A DNA stretch of 14,098 nucleotides, taken from contig JANXSC010000311.1 in the NCBI GenBank assembly GCA_025352845.1, positions 1-14,098 of the forward strand, written 5' to 3'. The position numbers were made by a program, and so were the translations under genes. This stretch comes from Opitutaceae bacterium (GTDB taxonomy: Bacteria > Verrucomicrobiota > Verrucomicrobiia > Opitutales > Opitutaceae). Shown piece after piece: positions 1 to 6,694 of the stretch; position 1 is the stretch's first letter; every line of letters starts with the position of its first letter. The notes under the pieces were generated by a model. That model saw nothing but the letters and a program-made list of their open reading frames with translations, searched no databases and was not told where the DNA came from.

Positions 1-183
1 GCCGCGGGCGTCATCCACACTGATTTCGAAAAGGGGTTCATCAAAGCCGAGGTCGTCTCCTACAAAGATCTCACCACCCTCGGCAGTGTGGCGGCCGCGC
101 GCGATGCGGGGAAATACCGGCTCGAGGGGAAGGAATACGTCTTCGCCGACGGCGATGTGGCGTTGTTCCGGTTCAATACCTAA
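1..183 (+). CDS. ychF: Redox-regulated P-loop GTPase/ATPase YchF, C-terminal end (5' truncated by window)
   Basis: Frame 1 is open from the first base to a TAA at 181-183 and gives 60 residues. They match the C-terminal TGS-domain end of YchF (OLA1 family): AAGVIHTDFEKGFIKAE, then the YKDL and AAARDAGKYRLEGKEY segments, and the ending DGDVALFRFNT. This run (HTDFEKGFIKAEV, then a DGDV-x-x-FRFN terminus) is highly conserved in the family. YchF is an Obg-related nucleotide-binding protein that prefers ATP and associates with ribosomes in the cytoplasm. The G domain and coiled-coil region lie before the window. The next gene starts 50 nt downstream on the same strand. Nothing looks degenerate in the visible part. 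Confidence 0.93.
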   Translation, partial: AAGVIHTDFEKGFIKAEVVSYKDLTTLGSVAAARDAGKYRLEGKEYVFADGDVALFRFNT

Positions 184-232
184 ACCGGACGAAACGTTAC
201 GTTTTTGCGACCGTCATGCGTGGCGTTGTCCC

Positions 233-1063
233 ATGACGTGTTTTCGTTCAACTCGGCGCGTGCGTCATCTCATGCTCGCCCTCGTGCTCATCGGCCTCTC
301 CGGCCTGAGCACGCGCGCGCACCCGGAGATCGAAGACGCCGTCGCGCGGATCAATGCTCAGATCGCCGCCGCTCCGGGCGAAGCTGCGCTCTACCTTGAG
401 CGCGGTGAACTCTACGCGCGCCACGAAGACTGGATCGCCGCCGAGGCGAACTATCTCCGCGCCGACGAGCTCTCGCCGCATCTTCCGCGCCTCGCCATGC
501 TACGCGGAGCGCTGTCCCTCGCCACCGGTCATGCGACCGAGGCCAAGACGCATCTCGATCAGGCACTCACGCGCACGCCCGACGATCTCGAGGCACTCAT
601 CCTCCGCGCCCGCACGCACGCGACTCTCGGTGCGCGCGACGCCGCGCGCCTCGACTACGATGCCGCGCTGGCGCGCGCGTCCGCCCCGGCCCCGGATCTT
701 TTTCTCGAACGCGCCGCGCTCTTGCCCGCCGACGCGGCGATTCGCAGCCTCGACGAGGGCATTGCCCGGCTCGGCTCCGTGGTGACCTTGCATCTCCGGG
801 CGCTCGCGCTGGAGGAATCGCTGGGCCGCATCGATGCCGCCGCCGCCCGCCTCGATCGGCTCGCCGCGGAGAGCGAGCGCCGGGAAAGCTGGCTCAAACG
901 CCGCGGTGATCTTTTGGCGCGAGCGGGCCGGGTGGCTGAAGCGCGCGCCGCCTACTCTGCCGCGCTCGCGGCGATTGAGTCGCTGCCCGAGTGGCTGCGG
1001 GCCGCGCCTGACACCGTGAAACTCACCGCCGAGCTCGCTCGTTTCGGTGGCACTCGCCCATGA
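233..1063 (+). CDS. Secreted tetratricopeptide-repeat (TPR) protein
   Basis: This encodes 276 residues. The start at 233 is chosen because it yields a clean signal peptide: a basic n-region (RSTRRVRH), a hydrophobic core (LMLALVLIGLSGLS) and a likely cleavage after TRA, near residue 29. An ATG at 272 would remove the basic region, and an in-frame start at 86 would lie inside ychF. Residues about 33-145 form helical TPR-like repeats with small residues at the usual positions (YLERGELYARHEDWIAAEANY, ALSLATGHATEAKTHLDQAL, LRARTHATLGARDAARLDYD). A further repeat lies at about 220-250 (LKRRGDLLARAGRVAEARAAY). Ala, Arg and Leu dominate. TPR folds mediate protein-protein contact; no catalytic motif is visible. 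The stop lies 10 nt before the phosphatase start, so the two are probably co-transcribed and may act together in the periplasm. No Shine-Dalgarno motif precedes the ATG. Confidence 0.85.
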   Translation: MTCFRSTRRVRHLMLALVLIGLSGLSTRAHPEIEDAVARINAQIAAAPGEAALYLERGELYARHEDWIAAEANYLRADELSPHLPRLAMLRGALSLATGHATEAKTHLDQALTRTPDDLEALILRARTHATLGARDAARLDYDAALARASAPAPDLFLERAALLPADAAIRSLDEGIARLGSVVTLHLRALALEESLGRIDAAAARLDRLAAESERRESWLKRRGDLLARAGRVAEARAAYSAALAAIESLPEWLRAAPDTVKLTAELARFGGTRP

Positions 1064-1073
1064 ATTTTTCCCC

Positions 1074-2447
1074 ATGAAACTGCGTCTCGCCCTCCCCTGC
1101 CTCGGCCTCCTTTTCGCGCTGCCGGCCCTGCAAAGCGCCACCACCATTATCCGCGGCCCCTATCTGCAATCGGCGGCGCCGACCAGCATGGTGGTCCGCT
1201 GGCGCACCGACTTCGCGGAATCCTCCATCGTCAACTACGGCACCGAGCGCGCGCAGCTCACGAGCAGCGCCAAGGCCGAGGGCATCTCCGCCGAGCACAT
1301 CGTCCAGCTCACCGGCCTCAAGCCGGGCACGAAGTATTTCTACTCGGTCGGTCCGGCTGCGGCGAAGGTTCCGGAAACCATCAAGGCCAAGACCGAAACC
1401 ACCAAGGCGACCGCCGAGGTCGAGGATGCTCCCGGCAGAGCGGCGATCAACACGTTCACCACCCCGCCGCCCGTCGGCCCCGCCGCCCCCATGCGCTTCT
1501 GGGTCCTCGGCGATCCCGGCACCAAAAACGCCGTGCAAGCCGCCGTGCGCGACGCCTACTACAACTTCACCGGCACCCGCGCCACCGACTTCTGGCTGAT
1601 CCTCGGCGACAACGCCTACCCCGATGGCACCGACTCGGACTATCAAAAGGCAATCTTCGAGGTTTATCCGAAGACGCTGGCCACCTCGCCGCTCTGGCCC
1701 GCCCTCGGCAATCACGACGGCAAGAGCGCCAACTCGATCACGCAGTCGGGCGTTTACTACGACATCTTCACGCTGCCGACGCGCGCGCAGGCCGGCGGCG
1801 TCGCGTCGGGCACCGAGGCCTACTACTCGTTCGACTACGCCAACGCCCACTTCGTCTGCCTCGATTCGCACGACTCCGACCGCTCGCCTGACGGCGCGAT
1901 GTTGCAGTGGCTCAAGGCCGATCTCGCCGCCACGTCGCGCGACTGGATCATCGCCTACTTCCACCATCCGCCCTACACAAAGGGCACGCACGACTCGGAC
2001 AAGGATACCGACAGCGGTGCGCGCATGAACGATATGCGCGCCGTATTCCTCCCCGTGCTCGAGCAAGGCGGCGTCGATCTCATTCTCACCGGCCACTCGC
2101 ACGTCTATGAGCGCTCGTGGCTGCTCGACGGCCACTACGGTAAGAGCCCAACCTTCGACGCCACGCAGCACGTGAAACAAAAAGTCACCGGTCGCGCCGA
2201 CGGCGATGGCGTCTATCGCAAGCCGCGCGCCCGCACGCCGCACTTCGGCGACATCAACATCGTCACCGGCAGCGCCGGCCACGCCGCTTCCGCGACGAAG
2301 CCACCCGCGCTGAACCACCCCGCATTCTACCTGGCGATCAACGAAGCCGGCTCGACGGTCGTCGACATCACCGGCCTCAAGCTCGACGTGGTCTTCCTCA
2401 ACGACAAGGGCGAGAAGCGCGACTGGTTCACGATCGTGAAGGAGTGA
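1074..2447 (+). CDS. Secreted purple acid phosphatase-like metallophosphoesterase
   Basis: This encodes 457 residues. The ATG at 1074 starts a signal peptide (MKLRLALPCLGLLFALPALQSA) with likely cleavage near residue 22; an upstream in-frame ATG at 1047 overlaps the TPR gene and adds charged residues. Residues about 25-95 form the Fn3-like N-terminal domain typical of purple acid phosphatases (RGPYLQSAAPTSMVVRW, then the LKPGTKYFYSVG segment). The calcineurin-like catalytic domain carries all metal-ligand motifs in order: GDPG (D147), GDNAY (D179, Y182), GNHD (N213, H214), FHHPPY (H297/H298) and TGHSHVYERS (H341, H343). The Tyr after GDNA and the YERS after GHSH favour the purple-acid-phosphatase type over generic metallophosphatases. 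It should hydrolyse phosphate mono- or diesters outside the cytoplasm; the substrate cannot be told from sequence. It sits 10 nt after the TPR gene, a likely two-gene operon. Confidence 0.9.
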   Translation: MKLRLALPCLGLLFALPALQSATTIIRGPYLQSAAPTSMVVRWRTDFAESSIVNYGTERAQLTSSAKAEGISAEHIVQLTGLKPGTKYFYSVGPAAAKVPETIKAKTETTKATAEVEDAPGRAAINTFTTPPPVGPAAPMRFWVLGDPGTKNAVQAAVRDAYYNFTGTRATDFWLILGDNAYPDGTDSDYQKAIFEVYPKTLATSPLWPALGNHDGKSANSITQSGVYYDIFTLPTRAQAGGVASGTEAYYSFDYANAHFVCLDSHDSDRSPDGAMLQWLKADLAATSRDWIIAYFHHPPYTKGTHDSDKDTDSGARMNDMRAVFLPVLEQGGVDLILTGHSHVYERSWLLDGHYGKSPTFDATQHVKQKVTGRADGDGVYRKPRARTPHFGDINIVTGSAGHAASATKPPALNHPAFYLAINEAGSTVVDITGLKLDVVFLNDKGEKRDWFTIVKE

Positions 2448-2498
2448 TTCGGCCGGCCGGGCGCAAATCAGCCTTTGTGCGACTGTGGCCAACCCCGG

Positions 2499-2558
2499 GC
2501 GTAGCGCGGTCAGCCTGACCGCGTTTCCTGAATCAACACGGGCCTGCCCGTGCTACGC
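2499..2558. repeat. Inverted pair of GTAG-headed REP-like palindromes
   Basis: On the + strand, GTAG at 2501-2504 is followed by the palindrome GCGGTCAG-C-CTGACCGC (2506-2522, 8-bp arms). A second palindrome, CACGGGC-CT-GCCCGTG (2537-2552), is followed by CTAC, so read on the - strand it also begins with GTAG. The outer hexamers GCGTAG (2499-2504) and CTACGC (2553-2558) pair with each other, so the whole unit can fold as a three-way junction. A GTAG head plus imperfect palindrome is the known layout of REP sequences mobilised by REP-associated tyrosine transposases, and an inverted pair resembles a BIME. The remainder of the 227-nt gap (2448-2674) shows no other clear feature. Confidence 0.6.
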
Positions 2559-2674
2559 TGCGACGCATTTCCGCGCAGTGAAGCGGGCAAGAAAGTGAGA
2601 TGCGCCCGCCCGGCCGCCGGCCGACAACCGGAGTTGCCAGCCACCGTGCAGGCAATCATCGTCGGCGTTTCCTG

Positions 2675-4276
2675 ATGAGCGAAACGCCTCTCACTCCGTC
2701 GTCCACGTCCCCGCCTTCCGCCGAGTCGCTCGACTCCTCGATCCTGCGCGTGCTGATGGACAACAGCCCCGACCGGATTTATTTCAAAGATCTGCAGAGC
2801 CGGTTTGTCCGCAACAATGCCGCTCACGCCCGCTCGCTCGGCGCGGCTTCGCCGGCGGATTGCGTGGGCAAGAGCGACTACGACTTCTTCTCCGCCGAGC
2901 ACGCCCAGCGCGCCTTCAGCGACGAACAGGAAATCATCCGCACCGGCCGCCCGGTCATCGCCAAGATCGAGCGGACGACGATGCGCGACGGCACCAAGGC
3001 CTGGGCCTCCAGCACCAAGATTCCGTGGCGCGACGCCGCCGGACAGATCATCGGGACCTTCGGCCTCACGCGCGATGTCACCGCCACCCGGGACGCCGAG
3101 GAGAAACTCACCGAGGAGCGCAACCTCCTCCGCACGATCATCGATCACCTGCCGAGCCGGCTCTACGTGAAGGACACCGCCTCGCGCTATGTGCTCAGCA
3201 GCCGGTCCCACATCGCGGCGCTCGGCGTCAAATCCCAAGCCGAGGTGATCGGCAAGACCACGCTCGATTTTTTCCCCGGCGAACGCGGCCGGCAGGCGCT
3301 CGCCGATGACCGGCAGGTCATGCAGACGGGAACGCCGATTTTCAACCAGGAGAAATCCGACTTCGGCCCGGCCGGAGACATCCACTGGTCGCTCGTCACC
3401 AAGGTGCCGCTGCGCGACACGCGCCAGCAACTCATCGGTCTGGTCGGCATCAGCCACGACATCACGCGCCGCAAAAAGGCCGAGGACGAGCTCCAACGCC
3501 GCAGCACCGAGATGGAAACCGATCTGCGCATGGCGCGGCAGATGCAGGAGGCGTTTCTCAACCGCGCCTACCCGGTCTTCCCGCGCGGGGCCGCGCCCGC
3601 GTTGAGCGCGCTGCGCTTCGCCCACCGCTATCTCCCGACTACGACGCTCGGCGGCGATTTCTTCGACATCGTGCAACTCTCCGACACGCAGTGCGGCGTG
3701 CTCGTGTGCGACGTGATGGGCCACGGCGTCCGCGCCGGCTTGCTCACCGCGCTCATCCGCGGTGTGGTCGAGGAGATGGGCGCGCGCGCCGCCGACCCCG
3801 TGCATGTGCTCGCCGAGATCAACCACTGCCTGATGCCGCTTATCGAGCAGCTGGGGCAGCCCGTTTTCGCGACCGTGTTCTTCGGCGTGATCGACACCGC
3901 GCGACACACGCTCACCTACGGCAATGCCGGCCATCCGGCGCCGCTCGTGCGCCACGCCAATTCCGAAACCATCGCGCGTCTCGCCCCCGCGGACCCGGAA
4001 CCCGCCGCGGGCCTGCTCGCCGACTTCACCTACACGCAACACGTCTGTGCCTTTCAACCCGGCGATCTCTTCTTCGGCTATACGGATGGCGTGGTCGAGG
4101 CGGCCGATGCGACGGGCGCGCTCTACGGCGAGGAAAAACTGAGCGCACTGCTCACACGCTCCCGCAGTCTCTCCGGTGCCGAGGTCAGCGACCGCCTCCT
4201 CGCCGAGGTAAAATCATTCAGCGGCCACGCCGACTTCGACGACGACGTGTGCCTCGTCGCCATCGAGGCGCAGTGA
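2675..4276 (+). CDS. PAS-PAS-SpoIIE serine phosphatase (RsbU-type signalling protein)
   Basis: This encodes 533 residues. The ATG at 2675 (MSETPLT) is preferred over an in-frame ATG at 2600, which adds an Arg/Pro-rich stretch lying in intergenic-looking DNA. Two similar PAS domains occupy about residues 21-141 (MDNSPDRIYFKDLQSRF, ending GLTRDVT) and 150-270 (IDHLPSRLYVKDTASRY, ending GISHDIT). A short charged coiled-coil-like linker follows (268-292, RKKAEDELQRRSTEME). The PPM/SpoIIE domain spans about 295-533 and keeps the metal-binding acids: GGDFFD (D328, D331), CDVMGHG (D346), GNAGHP, GYTDGV (D471) and DFDDDV near the end. Such proteins dephosphorylate anti-sigma-factor antagonists or related partners in response to a PAS signal. 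No membrane segment is seen, so it is probably cytoplasmic. No anti-sigma factor or antagonist gene is adjacent, so its partner is unknown. It is flanked on both sides by REP-like palindromes. Confidence 0.92.
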   Translation: MSETPLTPSSTSPPSAESLDSSILRVLMDNSPDRIYFKDLQSRFVRNNAAHARSLGAASPADCVGKSDYDFFSAEHAQRAFSDEQEIIRTGRPVIAKIERTTMRDGTKAWASSTKIPWRDAAGQIIGTFGLTRDVTATRDAEEKLTEERNLLRTIIDHLPSRLYVKDTASRYVLSSRSHIAALGVKSQAEVIGKTTLDFFPGERGRQALADDRQVMQTGTPIFNQEKSDFGPAGDIHWSLVTKVPLRDTRQQLIGLVGISHDITRRKKAEDELQRRSTEMETDLRMARQMQEAFLNRAYPVFPRGAAPALSALRFAHRYLPTTTLGGDFFDIVQLSDTQCGVLVCDVMGHGVRAGLLTALIRGVVEEMGARAADPVHVLAEINHCLMPLIEQLGQPVFATVFFGVIDTARHTLTYGNAGHPAPLVRHANSETIARLAPADPEPAAGLLADFTYTQHVCAFQPGDLFFGYTDGVVEAADATGALYGEEKLSALLTRSRSLSGAEVSDRLLAEVKSFSGHADFDDDVCLVAIEAQ

Positions 4277-4295
4277 GCCACCGCGCTTTCGATCC

Positions 4296-4321
4296 GTAGG
4301 GCCGGACCTCGTGTCCGCGCC
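4296..4321. repeat. GTAG-headed REP-like hairpin in convergent gap
   Basis: GTAG at 4296-4299 is followed by a stem CGGAC (4303-4307) / GTCCG (4313-4317) with loop CTCGT. GGC at 4300-4302 pairs with GCC at 4319-4321 around one bulged base. It lies in the 51-nt gap between two convergent genes and could also help to separate their transcripts, although no U-tract follows on either strand. The head and layout resemble the pair at 2499-2558. Confidence 0.5.
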
Positions 4322-4327
4322 TCTCCG

Positions 4328-5914
4328 TTACCGCACCGGCTTCAGCCGCAGGTGGTGAAAATCGAAACTGAAATCCGTCAACGGCGAGATCGCCGCCAAT
4401 TTGACCTCTTCGACGTTCGCATCCGGCGTGAGGGCAAACGTCACCCACGCATCAGCATTCAGCGACCGATCGCGCCAGTGCACGATGAAGGTCTGCTGCT
4501 GCCAGTGTTCCAGCTCGCCGACGAGCAGTTCGGTTTTGCTGAAGCGCAGCACCAGCTTCCCCCTCTCCTCCACGATCGTCACGTCGCCATACCACGCGTC
4601 GCGATATTTCCCCGCGAAAGTTTTCAGCGCTAGCGTGAGTTTCCCGCTCGGATCGCGCGCAGCCACATGCTTCGCCCAACTCTCGTCCGCGCGCGCCTGC
4701 GATTTCTGATTCGCCGCGAGATAGCCTGCGATCCAGTCGGTCGGCGGCGCGCCGAGGTAGGCGTCGACCACGCGCCACACGACGGACTGAAACGCCGCGC
4801 TCGTTTCCTGATTCGTCAGCACCACGACGCCGAGGTTCAGTTCCGGCACGAGCGCGGTGCGCGAAACCATCCCCGGCCAGCCGCCGGTGTGCGACACCAC
4901 GCGCCGCCCGCGATAGTCCGAAATCACCCAGCCGTGCGCGTAGCCGAGAAAGTTCGGCTTCGTCGCCGCCAGCTCCGGCACAGCCGGCTCGCTGATCGGA
5001 ATCGGGGTGACGATGGACCACATCTCATTGCGCCGCGCCTCGCTGAAAAGCCGGCGAGGTTTCCCATCGTTTCCCTTCGGCAGCGTCCCGCCGCCGAGCT
5101 GCACGAGCATCCACTTCGCGAGATCGTGCACATGGGCATAGATGCCGCCCGCCGGCATGTTGTTGTCCCACGACATTGCGGCGACCGGCTTCAGCTCCTT
5201 GAAATCTTCCCTCGCATGGCCGGCCGCGACGTTGTTGTCCGCCGTCGCCGCCACCGCTCCGATGCGCGCCTCGCTCATTCCCACCGGCACGAAAATCCGC
5301 TCGCGCACGAAATCGTCCCAACGCTGCCCGGCGATTTGCTGCACGGTCAGCCCGGCCACGGCGTAGAGGATGTTGTCGTAGGCATACGCGCTGCGAAAGC
5401 TCGTCGCGAGCGGCACCTGCCGCAGCCGCCGCGCCACGTCCTCGGTCGTATAGGTGGTCGCCGGCCAAAACAGCAAATCGCCCGCGCCGAGGGCGAGGCC
5501 ACTGCGATGCACCAGCAAATCGCGCACGGTCATCTCTCGCGTCACAAACGGATCGCTCATCGCAAACCACGGCAGGTGATCGATCACGCGGTCGTCCCAT
5601 TTCAGCTTTCCCTCGTCGATCAGAATCGCGAGCGAGGCGGCGGTAAACGCTTTCGTGTTCGAGGCGATGGCGAAGAGCGTGTGCTCGTTGACCGGCGAGT
5701 TCTCGCCGAGCCGCCGCACCCCGTAGCCCTTTTCGAGCACCACCGCGTCATCCTTCACGATGGCGACCGCGAGGCCCGGCACTTCGAACGCCGCGCGCGT
5801 GCGCTCCACGTGCGCATCGAAATCCTTCAGCGCCTCCGGCAGTGACGCGAAGCCCACGCCGATCACCGCCGACGCCACGAAAACCGAACGCAACCGACGC
5901 ACGAGAGTCTTCAT
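4328..5914 (-). CDS. Serine hydrolase (beta-lactamase class C / penicillin-binding fold) with DUF3471-like C-terminal domain
   Basis: This encodes 528 residues. The start at 5914 gives a signal peptide (MKTLVRRLRSVFVASAVIGVGFA); upstream in-frame codons overlap the pxpA region and are Arg-rich. The catalytic domain spans about residues 28-390 with the three active-site motifs of the family: SNTK (S85, K88; SxxK), YDN (Y179-N181; YxN) and HTG (342-344, in place of KTG). Residues about 425-528 form a beta-rich tail that fits DUF3471 (KTFAGKYRDAWYG, then VTIVEERGKLVLRF). Relatives include esterases, D-aminopeptidases and beta-lactamase-like peptidases; the true substrate cannot be read from sequence. 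It is exported or periplasmic. It lies 47 nt after pxpA on the same strand and may be co-transcribed, in which case release of small peptides or amino-acid derivatives is conceivable, but that is inference. Confidence 0.88.
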   Translation of the reverse strand: MKTLVRRLRSVFVASAVIGVGFASLPEALKDFDAHVERTRAAFEVPGLAVAIVKDDAVVLEKGYGVRRLGENSPVNEHTLFAIASNTKAFTAASLAILIDEGKLKWDDRVIDHLPWFAMSDPFVTREMTVRDLLVHRSGLALGAGDLLFWPATTYTTEDVARRLRQVPLATSFRSAYAYDNILYAVAGLTVQQIAGQRWDDFVRERIFVPVGMSEARIGAVAATADNNVAAGHAREDFKELKPVAAMSWDNNMPAGGIYAHVHDLAKWMLVQLGGGTLPKGNDGKPRRLFSEARRNEMWSIVTPIPISEPAVPELAATKPNFLGYAHGWVISDYRGRRVVSHTGGWPGMVSRTALVPELNLGVVVLTNQETSAAFQSVVWRVVDAYLGAPPTDWIAGYLAANQKSQARADESWAKHVAARDPSGKLTLALKTFAGKYRDAWYGDVTIVEERGKLVLRFSKTELLVGELEHWQQQTFIVHWRDRSLNADAWVTFALTPDANVEEVKLAAISPLTDFSFDFHHLRLKPVR

Positions 5915-5961
5915 GCCTGTGAGCCTGTGCCCGGCGACCGGGCCGGCGTCACGCCGATTTT

Positions 5962-6693
5962 TTACATGGGAGCGGCGAGCCTGAATCCCGCCGCGCCCAG
6001 CTCGCGATTGAGTCGGCGCGCAAAGGCGACGGCGTGCGGACCGTCGCCGTGGAGGCACACGGTGTCGGCCTGAATGGGAAAATCGGTTCCATCCGTCGCG
6101 CGCACCACGCCGTCGCGGACCATCCGCAACACCTGTGCCACCGCAGCATCTTCACTCGTGATGAGCGCATCGGGCCGCGAGCGCGGCGTGAGGGAACCGT
6201 CGCGCTGATAGGTGCGATCGGCGAAAACTTCCTGCACCACCCTCAGCCCGACTTCTTCGGCGACGCCAATCTGCACACTGCCTGCGAGGGCGAACAAGCG
6301 CAGTGCCGGGTCGATGGCCACGACCGCCTCGGCGACGACTCGCGCGACGGCGGCGTCACGGGCGGCGAGGTTGTAGAGGGCACCGTGGGTCTTTACATGT
6401 CGCACCGACCCGAGCGCTCGCAACGCGATAAGCTGGTCCGTGACGAGCGCGCGGATTTCTGCGCCGGTCGATGCAATCTCCCGCCGCCCAAAATTCTCCC
6501 GATCCACAAACCCCGGGTGCGCGCCGATGGCGACGCCGTGCCGCTGCGCCAGCGCGACCGTGGCGCGCATCGTCTCAGGATCGCCAGCGTGCGCGCCGCA
6601 CGCGATGTTGGCGGAGGTGATGAGCGGCATCAGCTCCGCGGCGTGCGCGCCGCCCTCGCCGAGATCGCAGTTGAGGTCGATGGAGTGCGGCAT
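5962..6693 (-). CDS. pxpA: 5-oxoprolinase subunit PxpA (LamB/YcsF family)
   Basis: This encodes 243 residues beginning MPHSIDLNCDLGEGG. It carries the family hallmarks: IDLNCDLGEG, then ITSANIACGAHAGDP, then VAIGAHPGFVDRENFGRRE, VKTHGALYN and FADRTYQRDGSLTPRSRPDA. The length is normal for the family (about 245-255). PxpA works with PxpB and PxpC as the ATP-dependent 5-oxoprolinase that converts pyroglutamate to glutamate in the cytoplasm. The start at 6693 is chosen because it matches the conserved N-terminus and sits 1 nt after the pxpBC stop (TGA-G-ATG), which indicates translational coupling. No Shine-Dalgarno is visible. No residue of the conserved motifs appears lost. Confidence 0.95.
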   Translation of the reverse strand: MPHSIDLNCDLGEGGAHAAELMPLITSANIACGAHAGDPETMRATVALAQRHGVAIGAHPGFVDRENFGRREIASTGAEIRALVTDQLIALRALGSVRHVKTHGALYNLAARDAAVARVVAEAVVAIDPALRLFALAGSVQIGVAEEVGLRVVQEVFADRTYQRDGSLTPRSRPDALITSEDAAVAQVLRMVRDGVVRATDGTDFPIQADTVCLHGDGPHAVAFARRLNRELGAAGFRLAAPM

Positions 6694-6694
6694 C

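Noticed and set aside
86..232. Extended N-terminus of the TPR protein from the ATG at 86
   Set aside because: It lies within ychF in another frame, and the added residues would bury the signal peptide.
1023..2492. Long open frame on the - strand opposite the phosphatase gene (489 codons)
   Set aside because: No motif is visible in it, while the + strand keeps every purple-acid-phosphatase metal ligand.
2510..4057. Long open frame on the - strand opposite the PAS-SpoIIE gene (515 codons)
   Set aside because: Its Arg/Gly/Ala/Glu-rich translation has no recognisable domain, and the + strand has clear PAS and SpoIIE motifs. It is a GC-driven shadow.
4667..5845. Long open frame on the + strand opposite the serine hydrolase (392 codons)
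   Set aside because: It is rich in Arg and His without domains; the - strand has the SxxK, YxN and HTG motifs.
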